Source of the DNA: an uncultured Pelagibacteraceae bacterium
Lineage (GTDB): Bacteria > Pseudomonadota > Alphaproteobacteria > Pelagibacterales > Pelagibacteraceae
Assembly (NCBI GenBank): GCA_902606445.1
Contig: CACLGJ010000002.1
Location: 1-64,000 of the forward strand
Direction of reading: 5' to 3'
Length of the DNA stretch: 64,000 bases
Every line of letters starts with the position of its first letter. Within the stretch, counting starts at the first letter, position 1. Below, piece after piece: positions 27,389-38,211 of this stretch. A model generated the notes under the pieces. It did no database searches. It saw only the letters and a list, made by a program, of their open reading frames with translations, and had not been told where the DNA came from. Position numbers and translations under genes: made by a program.

Positions 27389-28882
27389 ATGAAACTAATA
27401 GAACATTTTGTAGGTGGAAAAATAATTCCTGGTGAATCTAATAAAAAAGGTAAAGTTTTTAATCCAGCAACTGGAGACCAAGAGTCTGAGGTAAGACTGG
27501 CATCAAAAGCTGATTTAGACCAAGCCGTAGTTATTGCAAAAAAAGCATTTGAGACATGGTCACTTAAACCTTCTCTACAAAGAGCTAGAGTTATGTTTAA
27601 GTTTAAAGAACTTATAGAAAAAAATTCAGATGAATTAACAAAATTAATTGTTTCTGAACATGGAAAAGTTTATGAGGATGCCAAAGGTTCTTTAACTAGA
27701 GGCCTTGAAGTAGTTGAATTTGCTTGTGGTATTCCGCATTTATTAAAAGGTGAATTTTCAGAAAATGTAGGAACTAATGTCGATAGTTGGTCAATGAGAC
27801 AACCGTTAGGGGTTGTTGCAGGAATTACACCATTTAACTTTCCAGCAATGGTTCCTATGTGGATGTTTCCTATTGCTATAGCTTGCGGCAATACATTTAT
27901 TTTGAAGCCATCAGAAAAAGACCCTTCATGCTCTATTAAATTAGCAGAATTGTTAGCTGAAGCTGGACTACCAGAAGGTGTATTCAACGTAATAAATGGA
28001 GATAAAGAGTCAGTTGATGCTATTTTAACAAATCCAGATATTAAAGCAGTTAGTTTTGTAGGTTCAACAGTCATTGCTAAATATATTTACGAAAATTCAG
28101 CTAAAAATGAAAAAAGAGTTCAGGCACTAGGTGGAGCCAAAAACCATTTAGTAGTTATGCCTGACTGTGATTTAGATGGTGCTGTAAATGGATTAATGGG
28201 AGCAGCGTATGGTTCTGCAGGTGAGAGATGTATGGCTCAATCTGTTGCAGTAGCTGTGGGAGATATAGGTGATGAGTTAGTTTCAAGATTATCAAAAAAA
28301 GCAGAAGCTTTAAAAGTTGGTCCTGGTATGGATAAAACATCTGAAATGGGGCCTTTAGTAACTAAAGAGCATTTAGAAAAAGTTAAAAGCTATGTGGATC
28401 TAGGAGTTGAAGAAGGAGCAAAGCTTATTGTAGATGGGAGAGATTTAAAACTGCAAGGTTACGAAAATGGATTTTATATTGGTGGATGTTTATTTGATCA
28501 CGTAAAACAAGATATGAGAATTTATAAAGAAGAAATATTTGGTCCTGTGCTATCTGTGATAAGAGTTAAAACTTTTGAAGAAGCTGCAAAATTAATTAAC
28601 GATCACGAGTACGGAAATGGAGTAAGTATTTACACAAGAGATGGTGACACTGGTAGAACTTTTGCAAGTAAAATTCAAGTGGGTATGGTTGGTATAAATG
28701 TACCAATCCCAGTTCCAATGGCATTTCATAGCTTTGGAGGATGGAAAAGATCTTTATTTGGAGATAGTGCAATGCACGGTATGGAAGGAATAAAATTTTA
28801 TACAAAATTAAAAACAGTAACCTCAAGATGGCCATCAGGTATCCGATCAAATGTGGAATTTGTAATGCCAACAATGAAATAG
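27389..28882 (+). CDS. mmsA: CoA-acylating methylmalonate-semialdehyde dehydrogenase
   Basis: This 497-aa aldehyde dehydrogenase is of the MmsA type. It has [19 protein letters not shown] near residue 135, the NAD-binding [12 protein letters not shown], and the catalytic cysteine in AGERCMAQS near residue 280. MmsA enzymes turn methylmalonate or malonate semialdehyde into propionyl-CoA or acetyl-CoA with NAD+ and CoA. Sitting between sdhB and mdh, it would deliver acyl-CoA next to TCA enzymes. It may serve valine or thymine breakdown, or three-carbon and acetaldehyde products of DMSP metabolism; the latter is only an inference from the nearby dmd genes. Confidence 0.88.
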   Translation: MKLIEHFVGGKIIPGESNKKGKVFNPATGDQESEVRLASKADLDQAVVIAKKAFETWSLKPSLQRARVMFKFKELIEKNSDELTKLIVSEHGKVYEDAKGSLTRGLEVVEFACGIPHLLKGEFSENVGTNVDSWSMRQPLGVVAGITPFNFPAMVPMWMFPIAIACGNTFILKPSEKDPSCSIKLAELLAEAGLPEGVFNVINGDKESVDAILTNPDIKAVSFVGSTVIAKYIYENSAKNEKRVQALGGAKNHLVVMPDCDLDGAVNGLMGAAYGSAGERCMAQSVAVAVGDIGDELVSRLSKKAEALKVGPGMDKTSEMGPLVTKEHLEKVKSYVDLGVEEGAKLIVDGRDLKLQGYENGFYIGGCLFDHVKQDMRIYKEEIFGPVLSVIRVKTFEEAAKLINDHEYGNGVSIYTRDGDTGRTFASKIQVGMVGINVPIPVPMAFHSFGGWKRSLFGDSAMHGMEGIKFYTKLKTVTSRWPSGIRSNVEFVMPTMK

Positions 28883-28889
28883 GAAAAAA

Positions 28890-29852
28890 ATGAGTAAAAT
28901 ATCTTTGATTGGTGCAGGTCAAATAGGTGGAACTTTAGCACACTTGATTGGAACAAAAGAATTGGTGGATGAAATAGTTTTATTTGATGTTGCAAGTGGA
29001 ATAGCAAAAGGAAAAGCACTTGACATAGCACAATCTTCATCAGTCGATGGTTTTAATGTAAAATTTTCAGGTACAGATGACTATAAAGATATTAGTAACT
29101 CTGAAGTAATAATTATTACTGCCGGAGTACCTAGAAAGCCAGGCATGAGTAGAGACGATTTGTTAGGGATTAACTTAAAAATTATTAAACAAGTAGCAGA
29201 GGGCATTAAACAAAATGCTCCTAATGCATTTGTTATATGCATTACTAATCCTTTGGATGTCATGGTTATGGCATTTCAAAAATTTTCAGGATTACCAGCT
29301 AATAAAGTTGTTGGAATGGCTGGAATTTTGGATAGTTCAAGATTTAAATTATTTTTATCTTTAGAATTAAATGTTCCAGTAAAAGAAATAGATGCAATAG
29401 TAATGGGTGGACATGGAGACACTATGGTACCAATGCCTAGGTTCACAAAAATTTCAGGAAAACCTTTACTTGATTTAGTAAAAGAGGGAAAAATTTCTCA
29501 AGAAAGATTAGAAGAAATAAATCAGAGAACTAGAGATGGTGGAGCTGAGATAGTTAAATATCTTGAAAAAGGATCTGCATTTTATGCACCCGCAGCATCA
29601 GGAGTTCAGATGGCAGAAGCATACTTAAAAGATGAAAAAAAATTACTACCATGTGCTATTCAATTGAATGGAGAATATGGTGTGAAAAATGTTTATGCAG
29701 GTGTCCCAGTGATTATTGGAAAAGATGGAGTTGAAAAAATTGAGCAAATTGATTTAGATGATAAAGAAAAAAAAGAATTTATGAATTCTATTGATGCAGT
29801 AAAAGCTTTATGGGAAGCAGCATCAAAAATAGATCCTGATCTCTCTAAATAA
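28890..29852 (+). CDS. mdh: Malate dehydrogenase
   Basis: Mdh oxidises malate to oxaloacetate with NAD+. The 320-aa protein is of the LDH-like type: [12 protein letters not shown] for NAD binding, [15 protein letters not shown] with the substrate arginines, ITNPLDVM, and the catalytic histidine in [11 protein letters not shown] near residue 176. The methionine-serine loop (PGMSRDD) points to malate rather than lactate. It opens the mdh-sucCD-sucAB-lpd set, with two bases before sucC. Confidence 0.96.
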   Translation: MSKISLIGAGQIGGTLAHLIGTKELVDEIVLFDVASGIAKGKALDIAQSSSVDGFNVKFSGTDDYKDISNSEVIIITAGVPRKPGMSRDDLLGINLKIIKQVAEGIKQNAPNAFVICITNPLDVMVMAFQKFSGLPANKVVGMAGILDSSRFKLFLSLELNVPVKEIDAIVMGGHGDTMVPMPRFTKISGKPLLDLVKEGKISQERLEEINQRTRDGGAEIVKYLEKGSAFYAPAASGVQMAEAYLKDEKKLLPCAIQLNGEYGVKNVYAGVPVIIGKDGVEKIEQIDLDDKEKKEFMNSIDAVKALWEAASKIDPDLSK

Positions 29853-29854
29853 TA

Positions 29855-31015
29855 ATGAACATACACGAACATCAAGCTAAACAAATACTTAAGAAATATG
29901 GAGCAATTGTTCCAGAAGGTACATTTGCGCTTACCGTTGATGAATTAGTAGAAAAAGCAAAATCATTAAATACAAAAAAATATGTTCTAAAAGCTCAAAT
30001 CCATGCAGGCGGAAGGGGTAAAGCAGGGGGAGTAAAAATATTGAATACTATTGAAGAGTTGAGTGACGCGGCAAAAGAGATGATGGGAAAAACTTTAGTT
30101 ACTCATCAAACAGGCCCTGAGGGACGAGAAGTAAAAAGATTATATGTTGAAGAATCATCAAATATAGAAAAAGAGTTTTATTTATCTTGTTTAGTAGATA
30201 GAGCCAGTTCTAAAATAGCTTTCATATCTAGCGACCAAGGTGGGATGGATATCGAAGAAGTAGCAAGACGTTCCCCTGAAAAAATTATAACAACTAAAGT
30301 TGATATAAATAATGAAATTTCAGACAAAAATTGTGAAGAGATAATTAAAATTTTTAGCTTAAATAATAGCGTGAAAATGCAAGCAATTTCACTAATAAAA
30401 TCAATTTATCAAATGTTTATAGACACAGATGCAAGTATGGTTGAGGTCAATCCATTAATCTTGACCAAAGAAAAAAAAATTATTTGTTTAGATGCAAAAA
30501 TAAAATTCGATTCTAATGCTTTATTTAGACATCCAGAAATAATGGAATTAAGAGATTTGAATGAAGAAGATCCAACTGAAATAGAGGCAAGCAAACATGA
30601 TCTTGCATATATCAAATTAGATGGAAACATTGGTTGTATGGTTAATGGAGCTGGATTAGCTATGGCAACAATGGATATTATTAAATTGTATGGAAAGGAG
30701 CCTGCTAATTTCTTGGATGTTGGAGGAGGAGCATCTAAAGAAAAAGTTTCTGCAGCTCTAAAGATTATTCTTTCTGATAAAAATGTTAAGGGAATTTTAA
30801 TAAATATTTTTGGTGGAATTTTAAGATGTGATGTGCTTGCGCGTGGAGTTGTTGATGCTGCTAAAAAAATTAATATAAACGTTCCTTTAGTTGTTAGACT
30901 TGCAGGAACAAATTTTAAAGAAGGAAAAGAAATACTAGATAGCTCTAGGTTGAAAATAATTTCTGCTGAAAATTTAGATGATGCTGCTAAAAAAATTGTT
31001 GAAGTAATAAAATAA
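29855..31015 (+). CDS. sucC: Succinyl-CoA synthetase beta subunit
   Basis: SucC has an ATP-grasp domain ([32 protein letters not shown]) and the family's GGGASKEKV and [10 protein letters not shown] segments. With SucD it makes ATP or GTP from succinyl-CoA. The length of 386 aa is standard. Its TAA overlaps the sucD ATG by one base. Confidence 0.96.
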   Translation: MNIHEHQAKQILKKYGAIVPEGTFALTVDELVEKAKSLNTKKYVLKAQIHAGGRGKAGGVKILNTIEELSDAAKEMMGKTLVTHQTGPEGREVKRLYVEESSNIEKEFYLSCLVDRASSKIAFISSDQGGMDIEEVARRSPEKIITTKVDINNEISDKNCEEIIKIFSLNNSVKMQAISLIKSIYQMFIDTDASMVEVNPLILTKEKKIICLDAKIKFDSNALFRHPEIMELRDLNEEDPTEIEASKHDLAYIKLDGNIGCMVNGAGLAMATMDIIKLYGKEPANFLDVGGGASKEKVSAALKIILSDKNVKGILINIFGGILRCDVLARGVVDAAKKININVPLVVRLAGTNFKEGKEILDSSRLKIISAENLDDAAKKIVEVIK

Positions 31016-31890
31016 TGTCAGTTTTAATTAATAAAAATACAAAAGTAATTTGCCAAGGATTTACAGGGTCTCATGGGACTTTTCATTCAGAACAGGCAAT
31101 AAAATATGGAACCAACTTAGTTGGTGGAGTTACTCCTAAAAAAGGTGGTCAAAAACACTTAGATAGACCAGTTTTTAGTAAAGTAATAGATGCAAAAAAT
31201 GAAGTAGGAGCAGATGCAACTATGATTTATGTCCCGGCAAAATTTGCAGCAGCTGCAATCATTGAAGCAATAGATGCATCAATTGAACTTATTGTTTGTA
31301 TTACAGAAGGAATACCAATTCAGGATATGCTAAAAGTTAGGCAAAAGTTAAATGGATCTAAAAGTAGATTGATAGGACCTAATTGCCCAGGAATTATTAC
31401 ACCAGAAGAGTGTAAAATTGGGATTATGCCAGGAACTATTCATAAAAGAGGAACGGTTGGTATTGTGTCAAGATCAGGCACCTTAACCTATGAAGCAGTA
31501 GCTCAAACATCAGAAAACGGACTTGGTCAATCTACTTGTATTGGAATTGGTGGAGATCCAATAAATGGCACAAATTTCATAGATTGTTTGGATTTATTTT
31601 TAAATGATGACGAAACACAGTCAATTCTAATGATCGGAGAAATAGGAGGAACAGCTGAGGAAGAAGCTGCGGAATTTGTAAAAAATCATAAAATTAAAAA
31701 ACCAATAGTTGGATTTATCGCTGGAGTTACCGCCCCATCAGAAAGAAGAATGGGTCATGCTGGGGCAATAATTTCAGGTGGAAAAGGTGGTGCTGAAGAC
31801 AAGATTAAAAAAATGCAAGAATGTGGCATCACAGTAGCTAAATCTCCATCAATAATTGGTAAAACCTTATTTAATATACTGTCTAATTGA
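31015..31890 (+). CDS. sucD: Succinyl-CoA synthetase alpha subunit
   Basis: The 291-aa partner of SucC binds CoA through [16 protein letters not shown] near the N terminus. It carries the phosphorylated histidine in the MGHAGAII segment near residue 246, and [10 protein letters not shown] near residue 122. It follows sucC with a one-base overlap and precedes sucA by 37 bases, the usual alphaproteobacterial order. Confidence 0.96.
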   Translation: MSVLINKNTKVICQGFTGSHGTFHSEQAIKYGTNLVGGVTPKKGGQKHLDRPVFSKVIDAKNEVGADATMIYVPAKFAAAAIIEAIDASIELIVCITEGIPIQDMLKVRQKLNGSKSRLIGPNCPGIITPEECKIGIMPGTIHKRGTVGIVSRSGTLTYEAVAQTSENGLGQSTCIGIGGDPINGTNFIDCLDLFLNDDETQSILMIGEIGGTAEEEAAEFVKNHKIKKPIVGFIAGVTAPSERRMGHAGAIISGGKGGAEDKIKKMQECGITVAKSPSIIGKTLFNILSN

Positions 31891-31927
31891 AAAATAATTT
31901 TAGGGTTATATATTAGGTAAAATAAAG

Positions 31928-34831
31928 ATGTCTTCATCAAAAAATCTTGATTTTGAAAAAACTTCATTTTTAAATAAGTCTAATAGTGCATTTATTGAAC
32001 AAATGTACCTTCAGTTTGTTAACAAGGATCCTAACTTACCAGCTAGTTGGAAAGATTACTTTGAAGGAATTGGAGACGAATTAAATGTCGTCGCAAAAGA
32101 AATCAATGGACCTTCATGGGGCCCTAAAAAAAATAAAGTGGACATTGATGAACTTCAAAAAAAAATTGATAAAGGTGATAATAATTTTAATGAAACTGTT
32201 GTAGATGATAAAAATACGAGTCTTTCTAGATCTAATGAAGACTCAATAAAGGCAGTTTCTATGATTAGATCTTATAGACAAAGAGGACATCTTATTGCCA
32301 AATTAGATCCACTAGGTTTATTAAAATCAGATTATTTAGATGAATTACATCCAGAATCATTTGGTTTTAAAAAAAAAGATTATAAGAAAAAAATTTATTT
32401 AGGAGGAGTAACAAATAAACAATATTCAAATATAAGCGAAATATTAAGTTTTTTGAAAAAAACTTATTGTGGACCGATTGGTTATGAATACATGCATATT
32501 TCAAATCCTACAGAAAGAAAATGGTTTAGAGACCGAATCGAGTTATCTAAAGATAATTTAAATTTTACTAAGAATGGTAAAGAGGCTATTTTAAATAAAC
32601 TAATACAAGCCGAGGGTTTTGAAAAGTTTCTTCATAAAAAATATGTTGGAACTAAAAGATTTGGACTAGATGGAGGAGAGAGTTTAATACCAGCTTTAGA
32701 ACAAATAATTAAAATTAGTGGTCACTCAAAAGTAAAAGAAGTAAAGATTGGAATGTCTCATAGAGGGAGACTGAATGTTTTAGCTAATGTTCTGCAAAAA
32801 TCTTATAAAAGAATATTTAATGAATTCGCTGGAGAATTTGGGATGTCATCAAATGAAGAAGCAGGAGATGTAAAGTATCATCTCGGTGCATCATCGAATA
32901 GAGAGTTCGATGGAAATTCAGTTCATGTAAGTTTAACAGATAACCCTTCACATTTAGAGGCAGTTAATCCAGTTGTGCTCGGTCAAACTAGAGCAAAGCA
33001 ATATTTTCATAAGGACAAAGAGAGAAAAAAAGTAATACCAATATTAATTCATGGTGATGCCGCTTTTGCAGGCCAAGGTGTTGTAGCTGAATGTTTCGCA
33101 ATGTCTGGGCTGCCAGGTCATAATACTGGAGGCACAATTCATATTATTATTAATAATCAAATAGGGTTTACAACAAGCCCAAGATTTGCTCGATCCTCTC
33201 CGTATCCCTCAGACATAGCAAAAATGGTTGATGCTCCAATAATTCATGCTAACGGTGATGATCCAGAAGCTGTAGTCTTTGCTGGTAGAATTGCAACAGA
33301 TTTCAGGCTGAAGTTTAATAGAGATGTTGTTGTAGATTTGATTTGTTATAGAAGATTTGGTCATAATGAGGGAGATGAACCATCTTTTACTCAACCTTTA
33401 ATGTATAAAAAAATTAGATCTCATCCTTCAACAACAGAAGTTTATGGAAAAAAACTTGTAGATCAAAATCTCATATCACAGGAAAGTTTAAGTAAATCAA
33501 TTAATACTTTTAAAAATCTGCTTGATGATCAATTTAAAAATGCAAAAGATTATAAGCCTAAAATTGCATGGTTTGAAGGTACATGGTCAGCTTATAAACC
33601 AGAGAAAGGCAAAGATAAAAGAGGTGTTACTGGAGCAGATACTAAAAAATTATTAAAGATATCAGATAAAATAAATTCACCATCTGATGAATTAAACTTA
33701 CATAAAACAATTGTCAAAATATTGAACAATAGAAAAGAAGCTGTAAAAAATGGATCTAATATAGACTGGTCAACAGCTGAAGCATTAGCATTTGGTTCAC
33801 TATTAGAAGAGGGATATCCTGTAAGATTAGTTGGTCAAGACTCTGGAAGGGGAACTTTTAGTCAAAGACACTCTGTATTGAGGAATCAAATAGATAATAG
33901 TCGGTATGTACCTCTAAACAATATTTCGAAAAATCAAAAACAATTTGAAATAGTTGATAGTTTTTTATCCGAATTAGCTGTTCTAGGATTTGAATATGGT
34001 TATAGTCTAGTTGAACCCAATACTCTTACTTTATGGGAAGCACAATTTGGAGATTTTGCAAACGGTGCTCAAGTGGTGATTGATCAGTTTGTTGCATCAG
34101 GTGAAAGAAAATGGAGAAGGGCTTCAGGATTAGTAATGTTATTACCTCATGGTTATGAAGGTCAGGGACCAGAGCACTCATCTGCTAGGCTAGAGAGATT
34201 TTTACAGTTATGTTCAAACGATAATATGCAAGTAATGAATTGTACAACTCCAGCAAATTATTTTCATGCTCTAAGAAGACAAATGCATAGAGATTTTAGA
34301 AAACCATTAATCATGATGACACCAAAATCATTACTTAGAAATAAATATTGTGTTTCAAATTTAGAAGATTTTAACAAGTCAAATTCCTTTCATCGAGTAC
34401 TTTGGGATCATGCAATCGATCCAAAAGTTAAGGGTTTTTTAAGATTAAGAAAAAGCTCAGAAATAAAAAAAGTAATTTTATGTTCTGGTAAAGTTTATTT
34501 TGATTTACTAAAAGCTAGAGAAAAATTAAAAAAAAATGACGTAATTTTGTTTAGAATAGAACAACTTTATCCATTTCCTGCAAAAACTCTAGTCAAAGAA
34601 CTTAAACCGTATGCAAAAAACGCTAAGTTTTTTTGGTGCCAGGAAGAACCTAAAAATATGGGTGCTTGGTTTTCAGTAAGAGATTATATCCAATGGACAT
34701 TGGATAATATTAAGGCTAATAATAGTCAAATTTCTTATATTGGCAGAAGTCCAGATGCATCACCAGCAACTGGTTATGCAAAAAGGCATATTTCTCAGCA
34801 ACAAGAAATTATTAGAAAAGTGTTTGAATAA
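31928..34831 (+). CDS. sucA: 2-oxoglutarate dehydrogenase E1 component
   Basis: SucA decarboxylates 2-oxoglutarate using thiamine diphosphate and passes the succinyl group to SucB. The 967-aa protein has the N-terminal FLNKSNSAFIEQMYLQF motif, GMSHRGRLNVL, the thiamine site HGDAAFAGQGVV and NNQIGFTTSP, and the C-terminal LPHGYEGQGPEHSSARLERF. The next gene, sucB, begins six bases after it. Confidence 0.97.
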   Translation: MSSSKNLDFEKTSFLNKSNSAFIEQMYLQFVNKDPNLPASWKDYFEGIGDELNVVAKEINGPSWGPKKNKVDIDELQKKIDKGDNNFNETVVDDKNTSLSRSNEDSIKAVSMIRSYRQRGHLIAKLDPLGLLKSDYLDELHPESFGFKKKDYKKKIYLGGVTNKQYSNISEILSFLKKTYCGPIGYEYMHISNPTERKWFRDRIELSKDNLNFTKNGKEAILNKLIQAEGFEKFLHKKYVGTKRFGLDGGESLIPALEQIIKISGHSKVKEVKIGMSHRGRLNVLANVLQKSYKRIFNEFAGEFGMSSNEEAGDVKYHLGASSNREFDGNSVHVSLTDNPSHLEAVNPVVLGQTRAKQYFHKDKERKKVIPILIHGDAAFAGQGVVAECFAMSGLPGHNTGGTIHIIINNQIGFTTSPRFARSSPYPSDIAKMVDAPIIHANGDDPEAVVFAGRIATDFRLKFNRDVVVDLICYRRFGHNEGDEPSFTQPLMYKKIRSHPSTTEVYGKKLVDQNLISQESLSKSINTFKNLLDDQFKNAKDYKPKIAWFEGTWSAYKPEKGKDKRGVTGADTKKLLKISDKINSPSDELNLHKTIVKILNNRKEAVKNGSNIDWSTAEALAFGSLLEEGYPVRLVGQDSGRGTFSQRHSVLRNQIDNSRYVPLNNISKNQKQFEIVDSFLSELAVLGFEYGYSLVEPNTLTLWEAQFGDFANGAQVVIDQFVASGERKWRRASGLVMLLPHGYEGQGPEHSSARLERFLQLCSNDNMQVMNCTTPANYFHALRRQMHRDFRKPLIMMTPKSLLRNKYCVSNLEDFNKSNSFHRVLWDHAIDPKVKGFLRLRKSSEIKKVILCSGKVYFDLLKAREKLKKNDVILFRIEQLYPFPAKTLVKELKPYAKNAKFFWCQEEPKNMGAWFSVRDYIQWTLDNIKANNSQISYIGRSPDASPATGYAKRHISQQQEIIRKVFE

Positions 34832-34837
34832 AAAATA

Positions 34838-36157
34838 ATGAAGGAAAAAATTTTAGTCCCCGTTTTAGGAGAAAGTATTACTGAAGCGACAGTCTCTAAA
34901 TGGTTAAAAAATGAAGGTGAAACTGTTGATGCAGATGAACCTATTGTTGAGTTAGAAACTGACAAAGTAAACTTAGAAGTGCCATCACCAATTAGTGGTA
35001 TTTTATCAGAAATAAATTCTAAAGATGGGTCGGTTGTGGAAGTAGGGTCACTACTTGGCTCAGTCTCAGAAAGTGGATCTAAGACAGTAATTAAAAAAGA
35101 AATAGAAAAAATTGAACCATCACCCACTGAAAATAATGTAATTAATTTAGAAGTTTCAAAAAAAGAACCTCAAACTTTGGAGGAAACACCAGAGGATAAA
35201 ACATCAGATGAAGAGCCGATGATTTTAATAAATGATAAGGAGCCTTTGATTTTAACAAATGAAGTTAAAGAGAAAATAAAATCAGAGACTAAAAAAGAAA
35301 ATCAAAATTTATCTCCAGCTGTTAGAAAAATTGTTGCTGATAACAAAATTAATGTTCAATCAGTGAAAGGCACAGGTAAAGATGGAAGAATTTTAAAAGG
35401 TGACTTATTAACTTTAATGGGTGGTCAACCAAAACCGTCCGAAAGAAAAGTACAATATGGGCCTGTAGAAAAAATTAGAATGACAAGATTAAGGCAAACG
35501 ATTGCTAAAAGATTAAAACAAGCTCAGGAAAATGCTGCTTTATTAACGACTTTTAATGAAGTTGATATGTCAAGCATAATAGAAATGCGAAAAGATAATC
35601 AAAAAGATTTTCAAAGTAGATATGGAATAAAATTAGGCTTCATGTCTTTCTTTGTAAAAGCATGTATTGTGTCATTAAAATCTTACCCATCTGTAAACGC
35701 AGAAATTGACGGAGAGGATATAATATATAAAAATTATTATAATATAAGTTTTGCCGTAGGTACTGAAAAAGGATTAGTTGTCCCAGTTTTGAAAAATGCT
35801 GATGAGCTATCATTTGCTGATATCGAAAAAAATATTAAAGAAATTTCTGAAAAAGCTAGAGATGGAAAATTAACAATTGAAGATTTACAAGGTGGAACTT
35901 TTACAATTAGTAATGGTGGTGTTTATGGATCAATGTTATCGACTCCAATTTTGAATTTACCCCAATCAGGTGTACTTGGAATGCATAATATAGTTGAAAG
36001 ACCAATGGTGGTTAACGGAGAGATAAAAATTCGACCAATAATGTATTTAGCTTTATCTTATGATCACAGAATTATAGATGGAAAAGAGTCAGTTTCTTTT
36101 TTAAAAATGATAAAAGAGAATTTAGAAGATCCAAGAAGATTATTTTTAGATATTTAG
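34838..36157 (+). CDS. sucB: 2-oxoglutarate dehydrogenase E2 (dihydrolipoamide succinyltransferase)
   Basis: SucB carries the lipoyl group and forms succinyl-CoA. In order it shows one lipoyl domain, with the lipoylated lysine in [11 protein letters not shown] near residue 43, and an acidic and lysine-rich linker. A peripheral-subunit-binding domain ([15 protein letters not shown], near residue 150) follows, then the catalytic domain ending in [17 protein letters not shown] with the active-site histidine. Its 439 aa is normal. lpd starts directly after the stop. Confidence 0.96.
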   Translation: MKEKILVPVLGESITEATVSKWLKNEGETVDADEPIVELETDKVNLEVPSPISGILSEINSKDGSVVEVGSLLGSVSESGSKTVIKKEIEKIEPSPTENNVINLEVSKKEPQTLEETPEDKTSDEEPMILINDKEPLILTNEVKEKIKSETKKENQNLSPAVRKIVADNKINVQSVKGTGKDGRILKGDLLTLMGGQPKPSERKVQYGPVEKIRMTRLRQTIAKRLKQAQENAALLTTFNEVDMSSIIEMRKDNQKDFQSRYGIKLGFMSFFVKACIVSLKSYPSVNAEIDGEDIIYKNYYNISFAVGTEKGLVVPVLKNADELSFADIEKNIKEISEKARDGKLTIEDLQGGTFTISNGGVYGSMLSTPILNLPQSGVLGMHNIVERPMVVNGEIKIRPIMYLALSYDHRIIDGKESVSFLKMIKENLEDPRRLFLDI

Positions 36158-37558
36158 ATGTCAGAAAAATTTCAAGCAGTAATTATTGGTGGTGGTCCCG
36201 GCGGTTATGTTTGTGCTATTAGATTAGCGCAATTAGGATTTAAAACTGCTTGCATTGAGTCTAGAGGTTCATTGGGAGGAACATGTCTTAATGTTGGGTG
36301 TATTCCCTCTAAAAGTTTATTAAATTTGTCTGAAGAATTCCATAAAGTAAAAAATTTATCTAGCAAAGGGATTGAAGTTGGTGAAGTAAAATTAAATCTA
36401 AGTAAAATGATGAAAAGTAAAGATAAAGCTGTAACGATTTTAACTAAAGGAGTAGAGTTTCTCTTAAAGAAAAATAAAGTTACTTACATTAAAGGTCATG
36501 GAAGTTTTAAGTCAAAAAATGAGATTAATATAAAAGATGCTGATAATAAAGAATTAACAATTACTTCAGATAATATTGTAATTGCAACTGGGTCAGTTCC
36601 GGTACCATTGCCTGGAATTAATTTTGATGAAAAAATAATATTATCTTCAACAGGAGCTTTAAAAATTGAGCAAGTCCCAAAAAAAATGATTGTTGTGGGT
36701 GGCGGATATATTGGATTAGAAATGGGGTCAGTTTGGTCAAGATTGGGAACAGAAGTGCATGTAGTAGAATTCTTGGACCATATCACTCCCGGAATGGATA
36801 AAGAAATTTCTGAAGAATTTATGAAAATTTTAAAAAAACAAGGGATAAAATTTCATATGCAGCATAAAGTTGAAAAAATTAAAAAAAAAAATGATGGTGC
36901 AATAGTTTTCACTACTGATAAAGATGGAAACAAAAAAGATTTTGATAGCGATGTTGTTTTAATTTCAGTTGGTAGAAAAGCAAATACTGATGGCTTGAAT
37001 ATTAAGGCTGCAGATATTGAACTTGATGAAAAACAAAGAATAAAAACAGACGAAAATTTTAAAACTAATCAAGATAATATTTATGCAATTGGAGATGTAA
37101 TCACTGGCCCTATGCTTGCACATAAAGCAGAAGACGAGGGAATAGCAGTTGCTGAAAATATAGTTGGTCAGTCAGGACATGTTAATTATGACACTATTCC
37201 TGGAGTCATTTACACAACACCAGAAGTCGCTACAATAGGCAAAACAGAGGAACAACTTAAAGATGAGAATGTAGATTATAAAATCGGAAAATTTTCATTT
37301 ATGGCAAATTCAAGAGCAAAAGCCATTGATGATACTGAAGGGTTTGTAAAAATCTTAGCTGATACAAAAACAGACAAAGTTTTAGGAGCACATCTAATTG
37401 GGCCCCATGCAGGTGAATTGATAGCAGAAATTGGTATTGCAATGGAATTTGGGGCAAGCTCAGAGGATATTGCAAGGACATGTCACGCACATCCTACTTT
37501 TTCTGAAGCAGTAAAAGAGGCTGCGCTTTCAGTTGATAAAAGGGCAATACACTCTTAA
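36158..37558 (+). CDS. lpd: Dihydrolipoamide dehydrogenase (E3)
   Basis: Lpd reoxidises the lipoyl group with FAD and NAD+. The 466-aa protein has VIIGGGPGGYV, the redox disulfide in GGTCLNVGCIPSK near residues 42-54, VVGGGYIGLEMGSVW for NAD, and the catalytic histidine-glutamate pair in CHAHPTFSEA near residue 445. It is the last gene of the long + strand run. As the only E3 gene in the window it may also serve other lipoyl complexes. Confidence 0.97.
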   Translation: MSEKFQAVIIGGGPGGYVCAIRLAQLGFKTACIESRGSLGGTCLNVGCIPSKSLLNLSEEFHKVKNLSSKGIEVGEVKLNLSKMMKSKDKAVTILTKGVEFLLKKNKVTYIKGHGSFKSKNEINIKDADNKELTITSDNIVIATGSVPVPLPGINFDEKIILSSTGALKIEQVPKKMIVVGGGYIGLEMGSVWSRLGTEVHVVEFLDHITPGMDKEISEEFMKILKKQGIKFHMQHKVEKIKKKNDGAIVFTTDKDGNKKDFDSDVVLISVGRKANTDGLNIKAADIELDEKQRIKTDENFKTNQDNIYAIGDVITGPMLAHKAEDEGIAVAENIVGQSGHVNYDTIPGVIYTTPEVATIGKTEEQLKDENVDYKIGKFSFMANSRAKAIDDTEGFVKILADTKTDKVLGAHLIGPHAGELIAEIGIAMEFGASSEDIARTCHAHPTFSEAVKEAALSVDKRAIHS

Positions 37559-37609
37559 AAAAAACTTAAAATAAAACACTTACGGGACTATATAAATATA
37601 AATTTGGTA

Positions 37610-37667
37610 GAGATTTTTGAAGCATGATAAATTTGATTTTTTCTTATATAGGTTTTGGAAAAATCTC
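37610..37667. repeat. Inverted repeat in the gap after lpd
   Basis: GAGATTTTT (37610-37618) is matched by AAAAATCTC (37659-37667), a perfect nine-base inverted repeat around a 40-base A+T-rich loop. It lies 51 bases past the lpd stop at the boundary with the sugar-gene islet. It could be a stem of a longer RNA tail or a boundary relic; the loop is long for a terminator. Confidence 0.4.
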
Positions 37668-37690
37668 AGATAACTTATTATTATAAAAAA

Positions 37691-37725
37691 AGAAATTAAA
37701 TATTATAATAAAATTTCTTCTTTTT
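37691..37725. terminator. Probable two-way terminator between lpd and the GNAT gene
   Basis: AGAAATT (37691-37697) pairs with AATTTCT (37712-37718) around an A+T-rich loop. It is preceded by a run of A and followed by CTTCTTTTT. It lies where the lpd transcript and the leftward islet transcript meet, and overlaps the last codons of the GNAT gene. The stem is weak in G:C, so the call is tentative. Confidence 0.45.
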
Positions 37726-38211
37726 AATTAGATCTGCTTTATTAAAATTATGAATCATTCCATGTAGTGTATTTTTATGATCTTCTATTTTATATTTTTT
37801 TTTATTTAATTTTTCAAATCCATATTTCTTATAAAAATTAATTAATTTTTTTTTACATAATAGAAAACAAGGTTTTTTTTGTATTTTAATTAATTTTAAA
37901 ACTTCATTCATAATTTTTTTTGATAAATTTTTTCCCCGATTTTTCTTTGAAACAATAAGTGTTCTAAATAAAATATAAATTTTACTTTTAGAATTAATAA
38001 TGCAATTTCTATTACCAAGCTGAACATAAGCAACTATTTTATTATCTTTTTTAAGATAAAAATGTAAATCATTTTTAAATACATTTTTTTTATCATTAAA
38101 CCATTTTAATTGTGATGAAATACCGTAATTCCACTCAGAATTCTTTAAATTTATAATTTGATAAATATCTTCTTTACTTAATTTAAAAGTAGGATTTTTA
38201 AAGAATTTCAT
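37696..38211 (-). CDS. GNAT-family N-acetyltransferase (surface-sugar islet)
   Basis: This 171-aa protein resembles GNAT acetyltransferases. It has a beta-strand pair, then LFRTLIVSKKNRGKNLSKKIMNEVL near residues 83-107. There the R-G-K-N-L pattern matches the acetyl-CoA pyrophosphate loop, and NFYKKYGFEKL near residue 130 is the usual GNAT ending. It is very rich in lysine. It is the last gene of a four-gene cluster with a glycosyltransferase, an SDR epimerase and a PLP aminotransferase, so it likely acetylates an amino sugar. The acceptor is not known. Confidence 0.65.
   Translation of the reverse strand: MKFFKNPTFKLSKEDIYQIINLKNSEWNYGISSQLKWFNDKKNVFKNDLHFYLKKDNKIVAYVQLGNRNCIINSKSKIYILFRTLIVSKKNRGKNLSKKIMNEVLKLIKIQKKPCFLLCKKKLINFYKKYGFEKLNKKKYKIEDHKNTLHGMIHNFNKADLIKKKKFYYNI

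Noticed and set aside
27670-28074. 134-codon reading frame antisense to mmsA
   Set aside because: It lies wholly within a well-conserved aldehyde dehydrogenase gene, has no recognisable motif and is a by-product of its codon use.
34795-35127. 110-codon antisense frame over the sucA/sucB junction
   Set aside because: It mirrors the lipoyl domain and linker of SucB; composition is serine/threonine-rich as expected from reading opposite codons.
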